Part shown: positions 1 through 7,651 of the stretch, one piece after another
Numbering within the stretch: the stretch's first letter is position 1
Layout of the letters: every line of letters starts with the position of its first letter
Assembly: GCA_037444845.1 (NCBI GenBank)
Contig: JBBILQ010000007.1
Span: 8,972-72,971, forward strand
DNA: 64,000 nt
Direction of reading: 5' to 3'
DNA from: JARYMI01 sp037444845
Lineage (GTDB): Bacteria > Acidobacteriota > Aminicenantia > Aminicenantales > UBA8522
The notes under the pieces: generated by a model
Database searches by the model: none
Told to the model about the DNA's origin: nothing
The model's input: the letters and a program-made list of their open reading frames with translations, nothing else
Made by a program: the position numbers and the translations under genes

Positions 1-1
1 A

Positions 2-568
2 TCTGCCCGATACGATTTTGGGGCCACTTTGCTCAGTAACGGTAAGGTTCTCGCGGCAGGTGGAAGCAGTGGCCCAGGAAATGTGTTGTCTTCAGCGGAG
101 ATTTACAATCCATCGACGGGATCATGGACGTCAACGGGTAGCATGCATGACGGGGTACACAGCGCAGGATTTGCTGTTCTCTCAAGCTCAAGTAGTGAAA
201 CGAAAGTCTTGAGGGCTGGCGGAACCGATGTGTATGGTGTCAATCTCAGCACAGCCGAGATTTTTACTGCAAGCACTGGGACGTGGGCTAGGACAGGTTC
301 GTTAAATGGTGGTCGCGCTGGTTTCGGAATAGTCAAGCTTACAACCGCTAATATCTTCGTTGCAGGTGGAGTAGCGTCACACGGAAACGTAGTCCTTTCA
401 ACGGCGGAAGAGTATATAGTTTCGAGCGGGACCTGGCAGTCAAGACCTTCAATGCGCGATGCACGCTCCCGGTTTCGGTTGGTGCGACTAAGCAATGGGG
501 ATGTTCTTGCCGCTGGGGGGATAAATCTCTATAGTCCTTTGAGCACTGCTGAGGTATATATACCCTAA
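2..568 (+). CDS. Kelch-repeat protein, 5' end beyond the window
   Basis: The reading frame is open from base 2 to a TAA at 566-568, giving the last 188 residues of a longer protein. It contains repeated kelch-like units: a hydrophobic strand and Asn-Gly-x-Val/Ile, then AAGG, then STAE and an aromatic, then STG-x-W. The units recur about every 45-50 residues, so this is part of a beta-propeller. Such proteins are usually extracellular binding modules; the ligand cannot be read here. The first in-frame start-like codon (TTG at 29) is inside a repeat, so the gene is truncated by the window edge rather than starting there. Base composition is more AT-rich than the downstream genes, and an IS91-type transposase remnant follows, so the segment may be acquired. 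Confidence 0.8.
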   Translation, partial: SARYDFGATLLSNGKVLAAGGSSGPGNVLSSAEIYNPSTGSWTSTGSMHDGVHSAGFAVLSSSSSETKVLRAGGTDVYGVNLSTAEIFTASTGTWARTGSLNGGRAGFGIVKLTTANIFVAGGVASHGNVVLSTAEEYIVSSGTWQSRPSMRDARSRFRLVRLSNGDVLAAGGINLYSPLSTAEVYIP

Positions 569-1021
569 AAATGGCGTTTAGGCACATAACGAATCTGCGT
601 CCGGACCAATGCCCTGGAATCGAGTCTCACCTTATAAGCAAGACTAACCCATAAAGTGCAGCACACAGCCGACGTTTTGCCTATGAAATAAAATTTTAGA
701 GCTATATTACTGCCTCTTTTATAGAGACTCGGTAACCCTGGGGAATAGAATCCATAGGAGTGCAGTGAACAGCAGGAGGGCGGGAACGCTGAATCGTCTT
801 TCTTCTATTTGCATGTCTGAAAGATTTATCTTCGCCATTGCATAAATAAATAAAGGACTAGGGGAAAGGTATCAAGGTCCGCCAAAGCTGTTAGATACAT
901 TTGGTCCTTCTGTGCCCCTACCCAAACCACTCAGCTTGCTGCCTTGTATCTGCTTTTTGACCTGACTCTAAAATACTCCCGTGTGCATGTGTTTTAACCT
1001 CGAACTGCGCTGCTTACCTCC

Positions 1022-1359
1022 TTGATGCGCTCTAATCGATTGAGGGATGGAAGCTCAACTTCAGGCAGCGATGAAGAGTGGGGTGAGTGGATGCGGGAGA
1101 CACTCCTCCTCAATGTCCCCCACCGTCAGGTCGTCTTTACTGTTCCCAAGATGCTGCGCATCTTCTTAAAGTACAAGCGCCCGCTTCTGGGGGAGCTCTG
1201 CGTGCAGCCTTCCGGTCCTTGACCCGTTATTTTGAGGTCTTAACCGGCAGCGAGCTTATGCCCGGAGTCATTGCCGCCATCCAGACCTTCGGCGACCGCA
1301 TCGATCTTCCTTCGTGTTTACACCAAGCATCAATTATGATAAAAATGAAGGGCTCTTAA
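1022..1359 (+). pseudogene. IS91-type transposase fragment, frameshifted
   Basis: Two adjoining frames encode consecutive pieces of an IS91-family (Y2 HUH) transposase. The first has the stretch around VPHRQVVFTVPKMLRIF and ends near GELC. The second continues with RYFEVLTGSELMPGVIA and IQTFGDRI. The join requires a one-base shift at about 1200, which breaks the gene. Recognisable similarity runs from about 1091 to 1318. The N-terminal zinc-binding part and the C-terminal catalytic tyrosines are missing, so this is a dead remnant. The rest of the 569-1382 gap (AT-rich, 569-1021) shows no gene I can support and no terminal repeats that would define the original element. Confidence 0.7.
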
Positions 1360-1382
1360 ATAATTCGCGAAAGGATTGATCG

Positions 1383-2576
1383 ATGTGTGAAAAACGGGAT
1401 GTTTTCATCGTGAGCGCCGCGCGGACGCCCATCGGAACCTTCCTGGGTGCGCTCAAGGATTTCACTGCGGCCGACCTGGGCGGGGTCGTCATCCGGGAAG
1501 CTCTCAGACGCGCAAACCTTCGCGGCGAGGATGTGGATGAGGTCATCATGGGAAGCGTCGTCTCGGCCGGCATCGGCCAGGCGCCGGCCAAACAGGCGGC
1601 CGTCAAGGGAGGAATCCCTTATTCGGTCAGCTGTTTTGCCGTGAACAAGGTCTGCGGATCGGCCTTGAAAGCTGTGGCCCTCGCCGCTCAGGCAATCCAG
1701 GTCGAGGAGAAAGAGGTGGTCGTTGCCGGCGGAATGGAGAGCATGAGCCGGGCCCCGCATCTTGTCTGGGGGATGAGAGAGGGAGTCAAGTTTGGGGATG
1801 TCCAGGTCAAGGATGCCATGATCCTGGATGGCCTCTGGTGCGCTTTCGACAACGTCCACATGGGAATGACGGGAGAGGTTGTGGCCGAGAAGTTCGGCGC
1901 GACGAGGGAAGAGCAGGACCAGTATGCGCTGAGCAGCCAGCAGAAAGCCATCCATGCCATCGAGAAAGGGTATTTCAACGATGAGATTGTGCCCATCACG
2001 ATCCCCCAGAAAAAAGGCGACCCGGTCGTCTTTGCTGTCGATGAAGGGCCGCGTCGAGACACAACATTGGAGAAGCTTTCTAAGCTCAGGCCCGCTTTCA
2101 AAAAGGATGGCACGGTCACAGCCGGCAACGCCTCGACGTTGAATGACGGGGCGGCTGCGGTCGTTGTTGCCTCGGAGGAAGCGATCAAGAACCGGGGACT
2201 CAACCCGGCCATGGCTCGAATCCTGGGCTCTGCCACAAACGGGGTTGAACCATCGATGGTTATGTATGCTCCCAAAGGTGCGATAGAGAAGCTCCTGGCC
2301 AACGTCGGCTGGAAAATCGAGGAGGTCGATTTATTCGAAATCAACGAGGCCTTCTCGGCCCAGCTTGTTGTCCTGCTCAAGGAACTCAAACTCGACCGCG
2401 AGAAAGTCAATGTCCACGGCGGGGCCGTCGCGCTGGGCCATCCGATCGGTGCCACAGGCGCCCGGATTCTTGCCACGCTTGTTTACGCACTCAAGCACCG
2501 CGGGCTCAAGAAAGGCATCGCTGCCCTCTGCCTGGGCGGCGGCGACGCGGTGGCCATGGCTGTGGAGATAGTCTGA
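1383..2576 (+). CDS. atoB: Acetyl-CoA C-acetyltransferase (thiolase)
   Basis: A 397-residue thiolase that condenses two acetyl-CoA to acetoacetyl-CoA, or cleaves 3-ketoacyl-CoA in the other direction, in the cytoplasm. The length is typical. The nucleophilic Cys91 lies in NKVCGSALKA, the NEAF motif is present, His353 is in GHPIGATGAR, and the second catalytic Cys383 is in CLGGGDA. The usual residue after GGG is Gln; here it is Asp. The ATG at 1383 follows a GAAAGGA ribosome site. A 3-hydroxyacyl-CoA dehydrogenase starts 19 bases downstream, so the pair forms an operon for butyrate-type or acyl-CoA metabolism, direction not determinable from sequence. Substrate chain length is inferred from family resemblance only. 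Confidence 0.93.
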   Translation: MCEKRDVFIVSAARTPIGTFLGALKDFTAADLGGVVIREALRRANLRGEDVDEVIMGSVVSAGIGQAPAKQAAVKGGIPYSVSCFAVNKVCGSALKAVALAAQAIQVEEKEVVVAGGMESMSRAPHLVWGMREGVKFGDVQVKDAMILDGLWCAFDNVHMGMTGEVVAEKFGATREEQDQYALSSQQKAIHAIEKGYFNDEIVPITIPQKKGDPVVFAVDEGPRRDTTLEKLSKLRPAFKKDGTVTAGNASTLNDGAAAVVVASEEAIKNRGLNPAMARILGSATNGVEPSMVMYAPKGAIEKLLANVGWKIEEVDLFEINEAFSAQLVVLLKELKLDREKVNVHGGAVALGHPIGATGARILATLVYALKHRGLKKGIAALCLGGGDAVAMAVEIV

Positions 2577-2595
2577 GCAAGGGAAAGGAGGGGAT

Positions 2596-3441
2596 ATGGA
2601 CGTAAAAACGATCGGAATAATTGGAGCAGGGACCATGGGCAGCGGCATCGCCCAGGTAGCCGCCGCATCCGGATTTTCGGTCCTTCTCAACGATATAGAC
2701 CAGAGCTACCTTGACCGCGCCCTCAAGGGAATCGACAAGAGCCTGGCCAAGCTTATCGAGAAGGGAAAGATCACAGAGGACAAAGCAGCCATCCTGGGCC
2801 GCGTCAAACCCACGGCCGAGCTTGAGGACCTCAAGGCCGCGGATTTCGTTGTCGAAGCCGTGTTCGAGGATTTTGACGTTAAGAAAAAAGTCCTCACGGC
2901 GCTCGATAAAATCCTGGCGCCTGAGATCATCCTGGCGTCTAACACCTCTTCGATCTCAATCACCCGGCTGGCTGCCCAGACCGCCCGGCCGTCTCAGTTC
3001 ATGGGCATGCACTTCATGAACCCCGTGCCGCTGATGACGCTGGTCGAGCTCGTTCGCGGGCTGGCCACGTCCGAGGAGACGTTCGCTTCAGTCAAGGCCC
3101 TGGCCGAGAAAATGGGCAAGGTTCCGGTCGAGGCTAACGATTTTCCCGGGTTCATCGCCAACCGCATCCTGATGCCGATGATCAACGAGGCTGTCTACGC
3201 CCTGATGGAAGGCGTGGGCACGGCGGAGGCCATCGACACGGTCATGAAGCTCGGGATGAACCATCCGATGGGCCCGCTCACCTTGGCCGACCTCATTGGC
3301 CTGGATGTTTGCCTCTCCATCATGGAAGTCCTTCATGAGGGGTTCAAAGACCCGAGGTATCGACCTTGCCCGCTTCTCAGGAAGATGGTGGATGCCGGGT
3401 ATCTCGGGCGTAAGACAGGCCGCGGATTCTACACCTACTAA
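2596..3441 (+). CDS. hbd: 3-hydroxybutyryl-CoA dehydrogenase
   Basis: A 281-residue soluble NAD-dependent 3-hydroxyacyl-CoA dehydrogenase, interconverting 3-hydroxybutyryl-CoA and acetoacetyl-CoA. The N-terminal Rossmann fold has G10-x-G12-x-x-G15 (IGAGTMGSGIAQ). The catalytic His139 in GMHFMNPVP and Glu151 in LVE have the family's 12-residue spacing. The C-terminal 3HCDH domain ends with the usual KTGRGFYTY. It follows the thiolase gene closely and has its own strong ribosome site (GGAAAGGAGG). The length is that of stand-alone bacterial Hbd rather than the multifunctional FadB type. No enoyl-CoA hydratase or acyl-CoA dehydrogenase lies next to it in this window. Confidence 0.92.
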   Translation: MDVKTIGIIGAGTMGSGIAQVAAASGFSVLLNDIDQSYLDRALKGIDKSLAKLIEKGKITEDKAAILGRVKPTAELEDLKAADFVVEAVFEDFDVKKKVLTALDKILAPEIILASNTSSISITRLAAQTARPSQFMGMHFMNPVPLMTLVELVRGLATSEETFASVKALAEKMGKVPVEANDFPGFIANRILMPMINEAVYALMEGVGTAEAIDTVMKLGMNHPMGPLTLADLIGLDVCLSIMEVLHEGFKDPRYRPCPLLRKMVDAGYLGRKTGRGFYTY

Positions 3442-3479
3442 AATTATGAGGCCCCAGATTTGCCGTTAGGAAAAGGCTA

Positions 3480-3642
3480 TCCCTGTCATCGCGAGCACTC
3501 ATTGGGTGCGTGGCGATCCGACGGAGTCGTCGCGAGGAGCAAAGCGACGTGGCGATCTCAAGTTTATCTGATGAGATCCCTCGCCGGGCCCGGGACGACC
3601 CAAAGGGCCGGATTGCTTCGCTTCGCTCGCAAAGACAATTTT
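3480..3642. repeat. Dispersed intergenic repeat with internal direct repeats
   Basis: The 3442-3772 gap holds no gene. Bases 3480-3642 carry a segment of the type TCATCGCGAG ... AGGAGCAAAGCGACGTGGCGATCTC, with GTGGCGATC or a close variant twice about 43 bases apart and GATGAGATCCCTCGCCGGGC in the middle. Spurious translations of this sequence (AISS, PRRARDD, IASL) are familiar as dispersed repeats in many bacterial genomes. I recognise the class from memory. No second copy lies in this window. Confidence 0.55.
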
Positions 3643-3693
3643 CTAACGCCAATTTTGGGTGGGGGCGGCCCTCCGTGAGGACCGTCCCGGTTT

Positions 3694-3703
3694 GTGATAA
3701 AAT
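3694..3703 (+). promoter_or_regulatory. Possible extended -10 of the recA promoter
   Basis: TGATAAAAT at 3696-3703 has the TG-n spacing of an extended -10 box and sits about 70 bases before recA. No good -35 hexamer lies at the usual distance, and no LexA-type box is obvious between here and the start codon. The call is tentative. Confidence 0.33.
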
Positions 3704-3772
3704 AAAAAAAGTATTTTGACCTTTTGATAGAAACTCCTGGGTGGATACGTCCCTTATGATGAGGAGGATAAG

Positions 3773-4840
3773 ATGAAAGGCGAAGACACAGAACAAAAGC
3801 AGGCCTCGCGGACCCGGGCCATCGAGGCAGCCGTCTCCCAGATAGAAAAACAGTTCGGCAAAGGCTCGGTGATGAAGCTCGGCCAGAAAGAAGCGGCCAT
3901 CAAGGTCGAGGCCATCCCCACCGGATCGATTGCTTTTGACCTGGCCCTGGGGATCGGCGGGTTTCCTCGCGGCCGGGTCGTCGAAGTCTTTGGCCCGGAA
4001 GCCACCGGCAAGACGACGCTGGCGCTTCACGTCATCGCCGAAGCCCAGAAGCGGAGTGGCCAGGCAGCCTTCATCGACGCTGAGCATGCTCTTGACCCGC
4101 GCTACGCGGCCAGCGTCGGCGTGGATGTGGATAACCTCCTCATCTCTCAGCCCGACTACGGCGAGCAGGGCCTGGAGATTGCCGAAGTCCTGGTCCGGAG
4201 CGGCGCTGTGGACGTCATCGTCGTTGACTCGGTAGCCGCCCTCGTGCCCAAGGCCGAGCTTGAAGGCGAGATGGGCGACGCCCACATGGGCCTCCAGGCC
4301 AGGCTGATGTCCCAGGCTCTGCGTAAGCTCACGGCTATCGTCAGCCGGTCCAAAACCTGCTTCATCTTTGTCAACCAGATGAGGGAGAAGATCGGCGTGT
4401 TTATCGGCAGCCCGGAGACGACAACAGGCGGCAGGGCGCTGAAGTTTTATGCCTCGATGCGCATCGACATCCGCCGGATAACCGCCCTGAGAGAGGGGGA
4501 TAGCATTGTTGGCAACCGCGTCAAGGTGAAGATTGTCAAAAACAAGATGGCCCCGCCCTTCAAGGACGCGGAGTTTGACATCATTTACGGGCGCGGAATC
4601 TCCAGGGAAGGAGACCTCGTTGACTGCGGAGTGAACGTCGGGCTCATCGAGAAAACCGGCACATGGTACTCCTATAAAGGAGAAAGGCTTGGTCAGGGCC
4701 GCGACAACGTCAAGAAGCTGCTCAAAGAAAGCCCTGATCTGGCGGCGCAGATCGAGGCTGAAATCCGGAAAAAAGTCGGCCTTGCCCCTGAAGCGAAGGA
4801 AGAAAAAGAAATTAGAGAGGAGAAAGAGGCAAAAAGATAG
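3773..4840 (+). CDS. recA: Recombinase RecA
   Basis: A 355-residue RecA, the DNA-dependent ATPase that forms filaments on single-stranded DNA, drives strand exchange and induces the SOS response. The Walker A motif GPEATGKT is at residues 74-81. Walker B (VIVVDSVAAL), the MAW-like region, loop L2 (GSPETTTGGRALKFYAS) and the C-terminal domain are all present. The C-tail is rich in Glu and Lys. The ATG is preceded by GAGGAGG at a good distance. The start of the superoxide dismutase gene lies 3 bases after the stop, so the two may be cotranscribed. No intein or truncation was seen. Confidence 0.98.
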   Translation: MKGEDTEQKQASRTRAIEAAVSQIEKQFGKGSVMKLGQKEAAIKVEAIPTGSIAFDLALGIGGFPRGRVVEVFGPEATGKTTLALHVIAEAQKRSGQAAFIDAEHALDPRYAASVGVDVDNLLISQPDYGEQGLEIAEVLVRSGAVDVIVVDSVAALVPKAELEGEMGDAHMGLQARLMSQALRKLTAIVSRSKTCFIFVNQMREKIGVFIGSPETTTGGRALKFYASMRIDIRRITALREGDSIVGNRVKVKIVKNKMAPPFKDAEFDIIYGRGISREGDLVDCGVNVGLIEKTGTWYSYKGERLGQGRDNVKKLLKESPDLAAQIEAEIRKKVGLAPEAKEEKEIREEKEAKR

Positions 4841-4843
4841 CTG

Positions 4844-5527
4844 ATGAAGCGTCGAGAGTTCGTGGCCACGGCAGGGGTAGGAGGGGTTGCCATGTTCTGG
4901 GGACTCGCGCTTCCCATAAGAGCCAATTTTAGAGAGGAGGAAAGGATGATGGCTTACACGGCAAAAGATTATTCTGGGCTCATCGGCATGCCTGGCTTTA
5001 GCGAAACCCTGCTGAAGAATCACTTCACCCTCTACCAGGGATATGTCACGAACACGAACAAAGTCCTCGAAGCTCTTGCGCAGATGTTGAGGGACGGAAA
5101 AGCAGGCACGCCCGAGTTCGCCGAGCTCAAGCGAAGGCTGGGCTGGGAATTCAACGGCATGCGGCTGCATGAGTACTACTTTGAGAGCCTGGGGGGAAAA
5201 GAAGCTCCCAACCTTAACGGAAAACTCGGCCGAATGATCGCCGCGGATTTCGGAAGCTTTGATGCCTGGGAAAAGGATTTCAAGACCACGGGCGCCATGC
5301 GGGGTATCGGCTGGGCTGTCCTCTACCAGGATACAGCGAGCGGCAGGCTCATCAACTTCTGGATCAACGAGCACGATGTCGGGCATCCGGCTGGCTGCCT
5401 GCCTCTCCTGATCATGGACGTCTTCGAGCATGCTTTCATGATCGACTATGGATTGAAAAGAGCAGACTACATCGAGGCCTTTTTCAAGAACATCGACTGG
5501 AAGATCGTCGAAGCGCGGCTCAAATGA
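4844..5527 (+). CDS. Fe/Mn superoxide dismutase, possibly Tat-exported
   Basis: Fe/Mn-type superoxide dismutase, converting superoxide to peroxide and oxygen. The four metal ligands are visible: His60 (LLKNHFTLYQG), His109 (MRLHEYYFE), Asp192 and His196 (MDVFEHAFM). From the first ATG the protein has 227 residues and begins with KRREFVATAGVGG plus a hydrophobic run, a twin-arginine-like signal that would export a folded enzyme. A second in-frame ATG at 4946 (Met35) has a perfect AGGAGG five bases upstream and would give a cytosolic protein of about 193 residues, the usual family length. The first ATG lies 3 bases after recA and has only a weak ribosome site. Metal choice (Fe or Mn) cannot be read confidently. 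Confidence 0.93.
   Translation: MKRREFVATAGVGGVAMFWGLALPIRANFREEERMMAYTAKDYSGLIGMPGFSETLLKNHFTLYQGYVTNTNKVLEALAQMLRDGKAGTPEFAELKRRLGWEFNGMRLHEYYFESLGGKEAPNLNGKLGRMIAADFGSFDAWEKDFKTTGAMRGIGWAVLYQDTASGRLINFWINEHDVGHPAGCLPLLIMDVFEHAFMIDYGLKRADYIEAFFKNIDWKIVEARLK
4935..4948 (+). promoter_or_regulatory. Internal ribosome site and second start of the SOD gene
   Basis: AGGAGG (4935-4940), a five-base spacer and ATG (4946-4948) lie in frame inside the superoxide dismutase gene, at the point where the signal-like segment ends and the mature domain begins. This is the best ribosome site in the gene and could produce a cytosolic isoform lacking the twin-arginine segment. Confidence 0.6.
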
Positions 5528-5587
5528 ACGGGAAAAACGGCCGGTTCGCGCTACCCTTGGGATAACCTGATTGGGAGGTGAAAAAGA

Positions 5588-6652
5588 ATGGCCCGTCATG
5601 TCCACAGACGATCGCGCAAGAGCGGCCTTCCGCCAGGGAGCCTCATCCACATCGGCGAGAAAAAGGCCGAAAGGACTAAGATCATTATCATCGACTATGA
5701 TGAGAAAAATTTCGAGGTAAAAGAGGCCAAGGCCGTTGAGGAGTGTTTCCCGTTCAAAGAAACGGCCACGGTCACCTGGATCAACGTTTACGGCGTCCAT
5801 GACGGCGAAATCATCGGCAAGATGGGCGGGCATTTCGGCGTCCATCCTCTCATCCTCGAGGACATCATGAACACGGCCCAAAGACCCAAGCTTGAGGACA
5901 TGGGCGATTATCTCTTCATCGTCGTGCGGATGCTCAGCTTTGAGCGGAAAAAGAAAGGCGTCCTGTCAGAGCAGGTGAGCCTGATCGTCGGGCCGAACTT
6001 CATCATTTCCTTCCAGGAGGGCGAGGGTGACGTGTTCGACCCTGTGAGAGAAAGAATAAGGTCGGGGAAAGGCCGGCTGCGGAAGATGGGGCCGGACTAT
6101 CTGGCTTACGCCCTGATCGATGCCATCGTCGATAACTATTTTCTCATCCTGGAAAAGTTCGGCGAACACGTGGAAGCCCTTGAAGAAGAACTCATCAGCG
6201 ACCCGGGCCGCAAGACCATCCAGGCGCTCCACACGCTGAAAAGAGAGATAATCTTTCTGCGCAAGTCGGTCTGGCCGTTGCGAGAAGTCATCAGCGGCCT
6301 GGAGCGCGCCGGCTCGCCCCTCATCAAGGAATCGACCGGCATCTTCCTTCGGGATGTCTACGACCACACCATCCAGGTGATCGATACTGTCGAAACCTAC
6401 AGGGACATGCTCTCCGGGATGCTGGATATCTACCTCTCCAGCGTCAGCAACCGGATGAACGAGATCATGAAGGTCCTGACCATCATCGCCACCATTTTCA
6501 TCCCCTTGACGTTCATCGCCGGCATCTACGGGATGAATTTCGACTTCATGCCGGAGCTGAATTGGCGGTGGGGGTATTTTGCGGTGCTCGCCCTGATGGC
6601 GGCGGTTGGCGTTTTCATGTTATTTTACTTTTGGCGGAAAAAATGGCTGTAA
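5588..6652 (+). CDS. corA: Magnesium/cobalt transporter CorA
   Basis: A 354-residue CorA-family divalent cation channel that brings Mg2+ (and Co2+) across the inner membrane as a pentamer. The large N-terminal cytoplasmic domain and long helices (residues about 60-290) lead to two transmembrane helices at the C-terminus. The signature Gly-Met-Asn is at residues 315-317 (IYGMNFDFMPEL), followed by the second helix and a basic tail FWRKKWL. The ATG follows a GGGAGGTG ribosome site. The N-terminus is basic (HRRSRKSG). Two small membrane-protein genes follow on the same strand with short gaps, suggesting one transcript. No M-box riboswitch was seen upstream. Confidence 0.96.
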   Translation: MARHVHRRSRKSGLPPGSLIHIGEKKAERTKIIIIDYDEKNFEVKEAKAVEECFPFKETATVTWINVYGVHDGEIIGKMGGHFGVHPLILEDIMNTAQRPKLEDMGDYLFIVVRMLSFERKKKGVLSEQVSLIVGPNFIISFQEGEGDVFDPVRERIRSGKGRLRKMGPDYLAYALIDAIVDNYFLILEKFGEHVEALEEELISDPGRKTIQALHTLKREIIFLRKSVWPLREVISGLERAGSPLIKESTGIFLRDVYDHTIQVIDTVETYRDMLSGMLDIYLSSVSNRMNEIMKVLTIIATIFIPLTFIAGIYGMNFDFMPELNWRWGYFAVLALMAAVGVFMLFYFWRKKWL

Positions 6653-6665
6653 AGGAGGTTTAGCC

Positions 6666-6866
6666 GTGAAGGCAAAGATTCTTCTCGTGCTCATTTTGCT
6701 CTCCCTCCTGGCGATCATCCTCCTCCAGAACACAGAAGAAGTCGTTTTCCGCATCTTCTTCTGGAGAATAGCCATGTCGCAGGTGATTTTGGTGCCCTTA
6801 GCGGTTGTGATTGGCTTTCTCTTCGGCTACTTCATCGCCAAGGGAGGGATGAAGAAGCTCAACTAA
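6666..6866 (+). CDS. LapA/DUF1049-like small membrane protein
   Basis: A 66-residue protein with two predicted membrane helices (about residues 4-21 and 39-58) joined by a short loop with QNTEEVVFRIFFW, the pattern of the LapA/DUF1049 family of small inner-membrane proteins. The GTG start at 6666 was chosen because AAAGGAGG lies directly upstream; the longer frame from 6606 would overlap corA and lacks a ribosome site. The basic end GGMKKLN suggests a cytoplasmic C-terminus. In other bacteria LapA proteins act with LapB at the envelope, but this small homologue has no LapB partner here, so the role is open. Confidence 0.8.
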   Translation: MKAKILLVLILLSLLAIILLQNTEEVVFRIFFWRIAMSQVILVPLAVVIGFLFGYFIAKGGMKKLN

Positions 6867-6880
6867 GAGGGGAATTTTTC

Positions 6881-7474
6881 ATGAGAGACTTTTTTAAACA
6901 CTTGAGAATCCATATCTTCAGAGGCTTCCTGGCCATCATCCCGTTGGGGCTTTCCTACCTCGTCATCCGTTTCCTTTACCTGGCCATCGACGCCCGCATC
7001 ACCGGCCTGATAGACAGGTTTTTAGGGTTTAAAATCCCGGGACTCGGGTTCCTGCTGGTCCTCATCTTTCTTTATCTTCTCGGCCTGGCGGCCAGCAACT
7101 GGCTCGGCCGGAGGGCTTTTAGCCTGATTGAGGTTATCTCGACGCGCATCCCTTTAATCAAGACCATTTACACGCTCGGCAAGAAGCTGGCCGACGCGAT
7201 TTCCCTTCCCGAGAAGCAGGCTTTCAAGAGAGCTGTCATGGTGGAGCATTTCCGGCCCGGCCTGTGGTCGATCGGGTTTGTGACCGGAACCGTCAGTTCC
7301 GCTGAAGAGAGAACCGGCAAACTGCTCAAAGTCTTCATCCCCACCGCGCCCAACCCGACCTCGGGGTTCATGGTTATGGTCAAAGAATCACAGGTGAGGA
7401 GCCTGGATTGGACCGTGCCCGAGGCCATGAATACGATTATATCGGGCGGTATCGTTGGCCCGGAAAAAATCTGA
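6881..7474 (+). CDS. DUF502 family membrane protein
   Basis: A 197-residue protein of the DUF502 family, whose function is unknown. Two N-terminal membrane helices (about residues 13-32 and 50-70) are followed by a soluble domain. Family features include IPLIKTIYTLGKK and later GFVTGTV and the conserved FIPTAPNPTSGFM segment. The ATG is preceded by AGAGGGGAA. It lies 14 bases after the small membrane protein and probably ends the corA operon. The domain downstream of the helices is likely cytoplasmic or periplasmic; the sequence alone does not settle this. Confidence 0.88.
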   Translation: MRDFFKHLRIHIFRGFLAIIPLGLSYLVIRFLYLAIDARITGLIDRFLGFKIPGLGFLLVLIFLYLLGLAASNWLGRRAFSLIEVISTRIPLIKTIYTLGKKLADAISLPEKQAFKRAVMVEHFRPGLWSIGFVTGTVSSAEERTGKLLKVFIPTAPNPTSGFMVMVKESQVRSLDWTVPEAMNTIISGGIVGPEKI

Positions 7475-7651
7475 TGGCGGTGGCGCACTCGCCCAGGGCC
7501 AGGCGCATGAACTTTTCGTTCCCGTCGCCGCCTTTTTCGTCTTCGGCCAGGAAAGTGCCTATTTAGCAGGAGAAAACAGATCGCCGCGCTTCACTCGCGA
7601 CGACCATACAAGAATATTTGGGCATTTTTTTACAAGCAGATTGTGCACATT

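Noticed and set aside
3377..5881. An 834-codon open frame on the minus strand
   Set aside because: It is antisense to recA and the superoxide dismutase, which are certain; no ribosome site and a compositionally odd protein.
7475..7570. Minus-strand stretch reading NEKFMRLALGECATA, like the start of a nucleoside deaminase
   Set aside because: Only about 15 residues fit, with no zinc-binding motif nearby; too short to call even a remnant.
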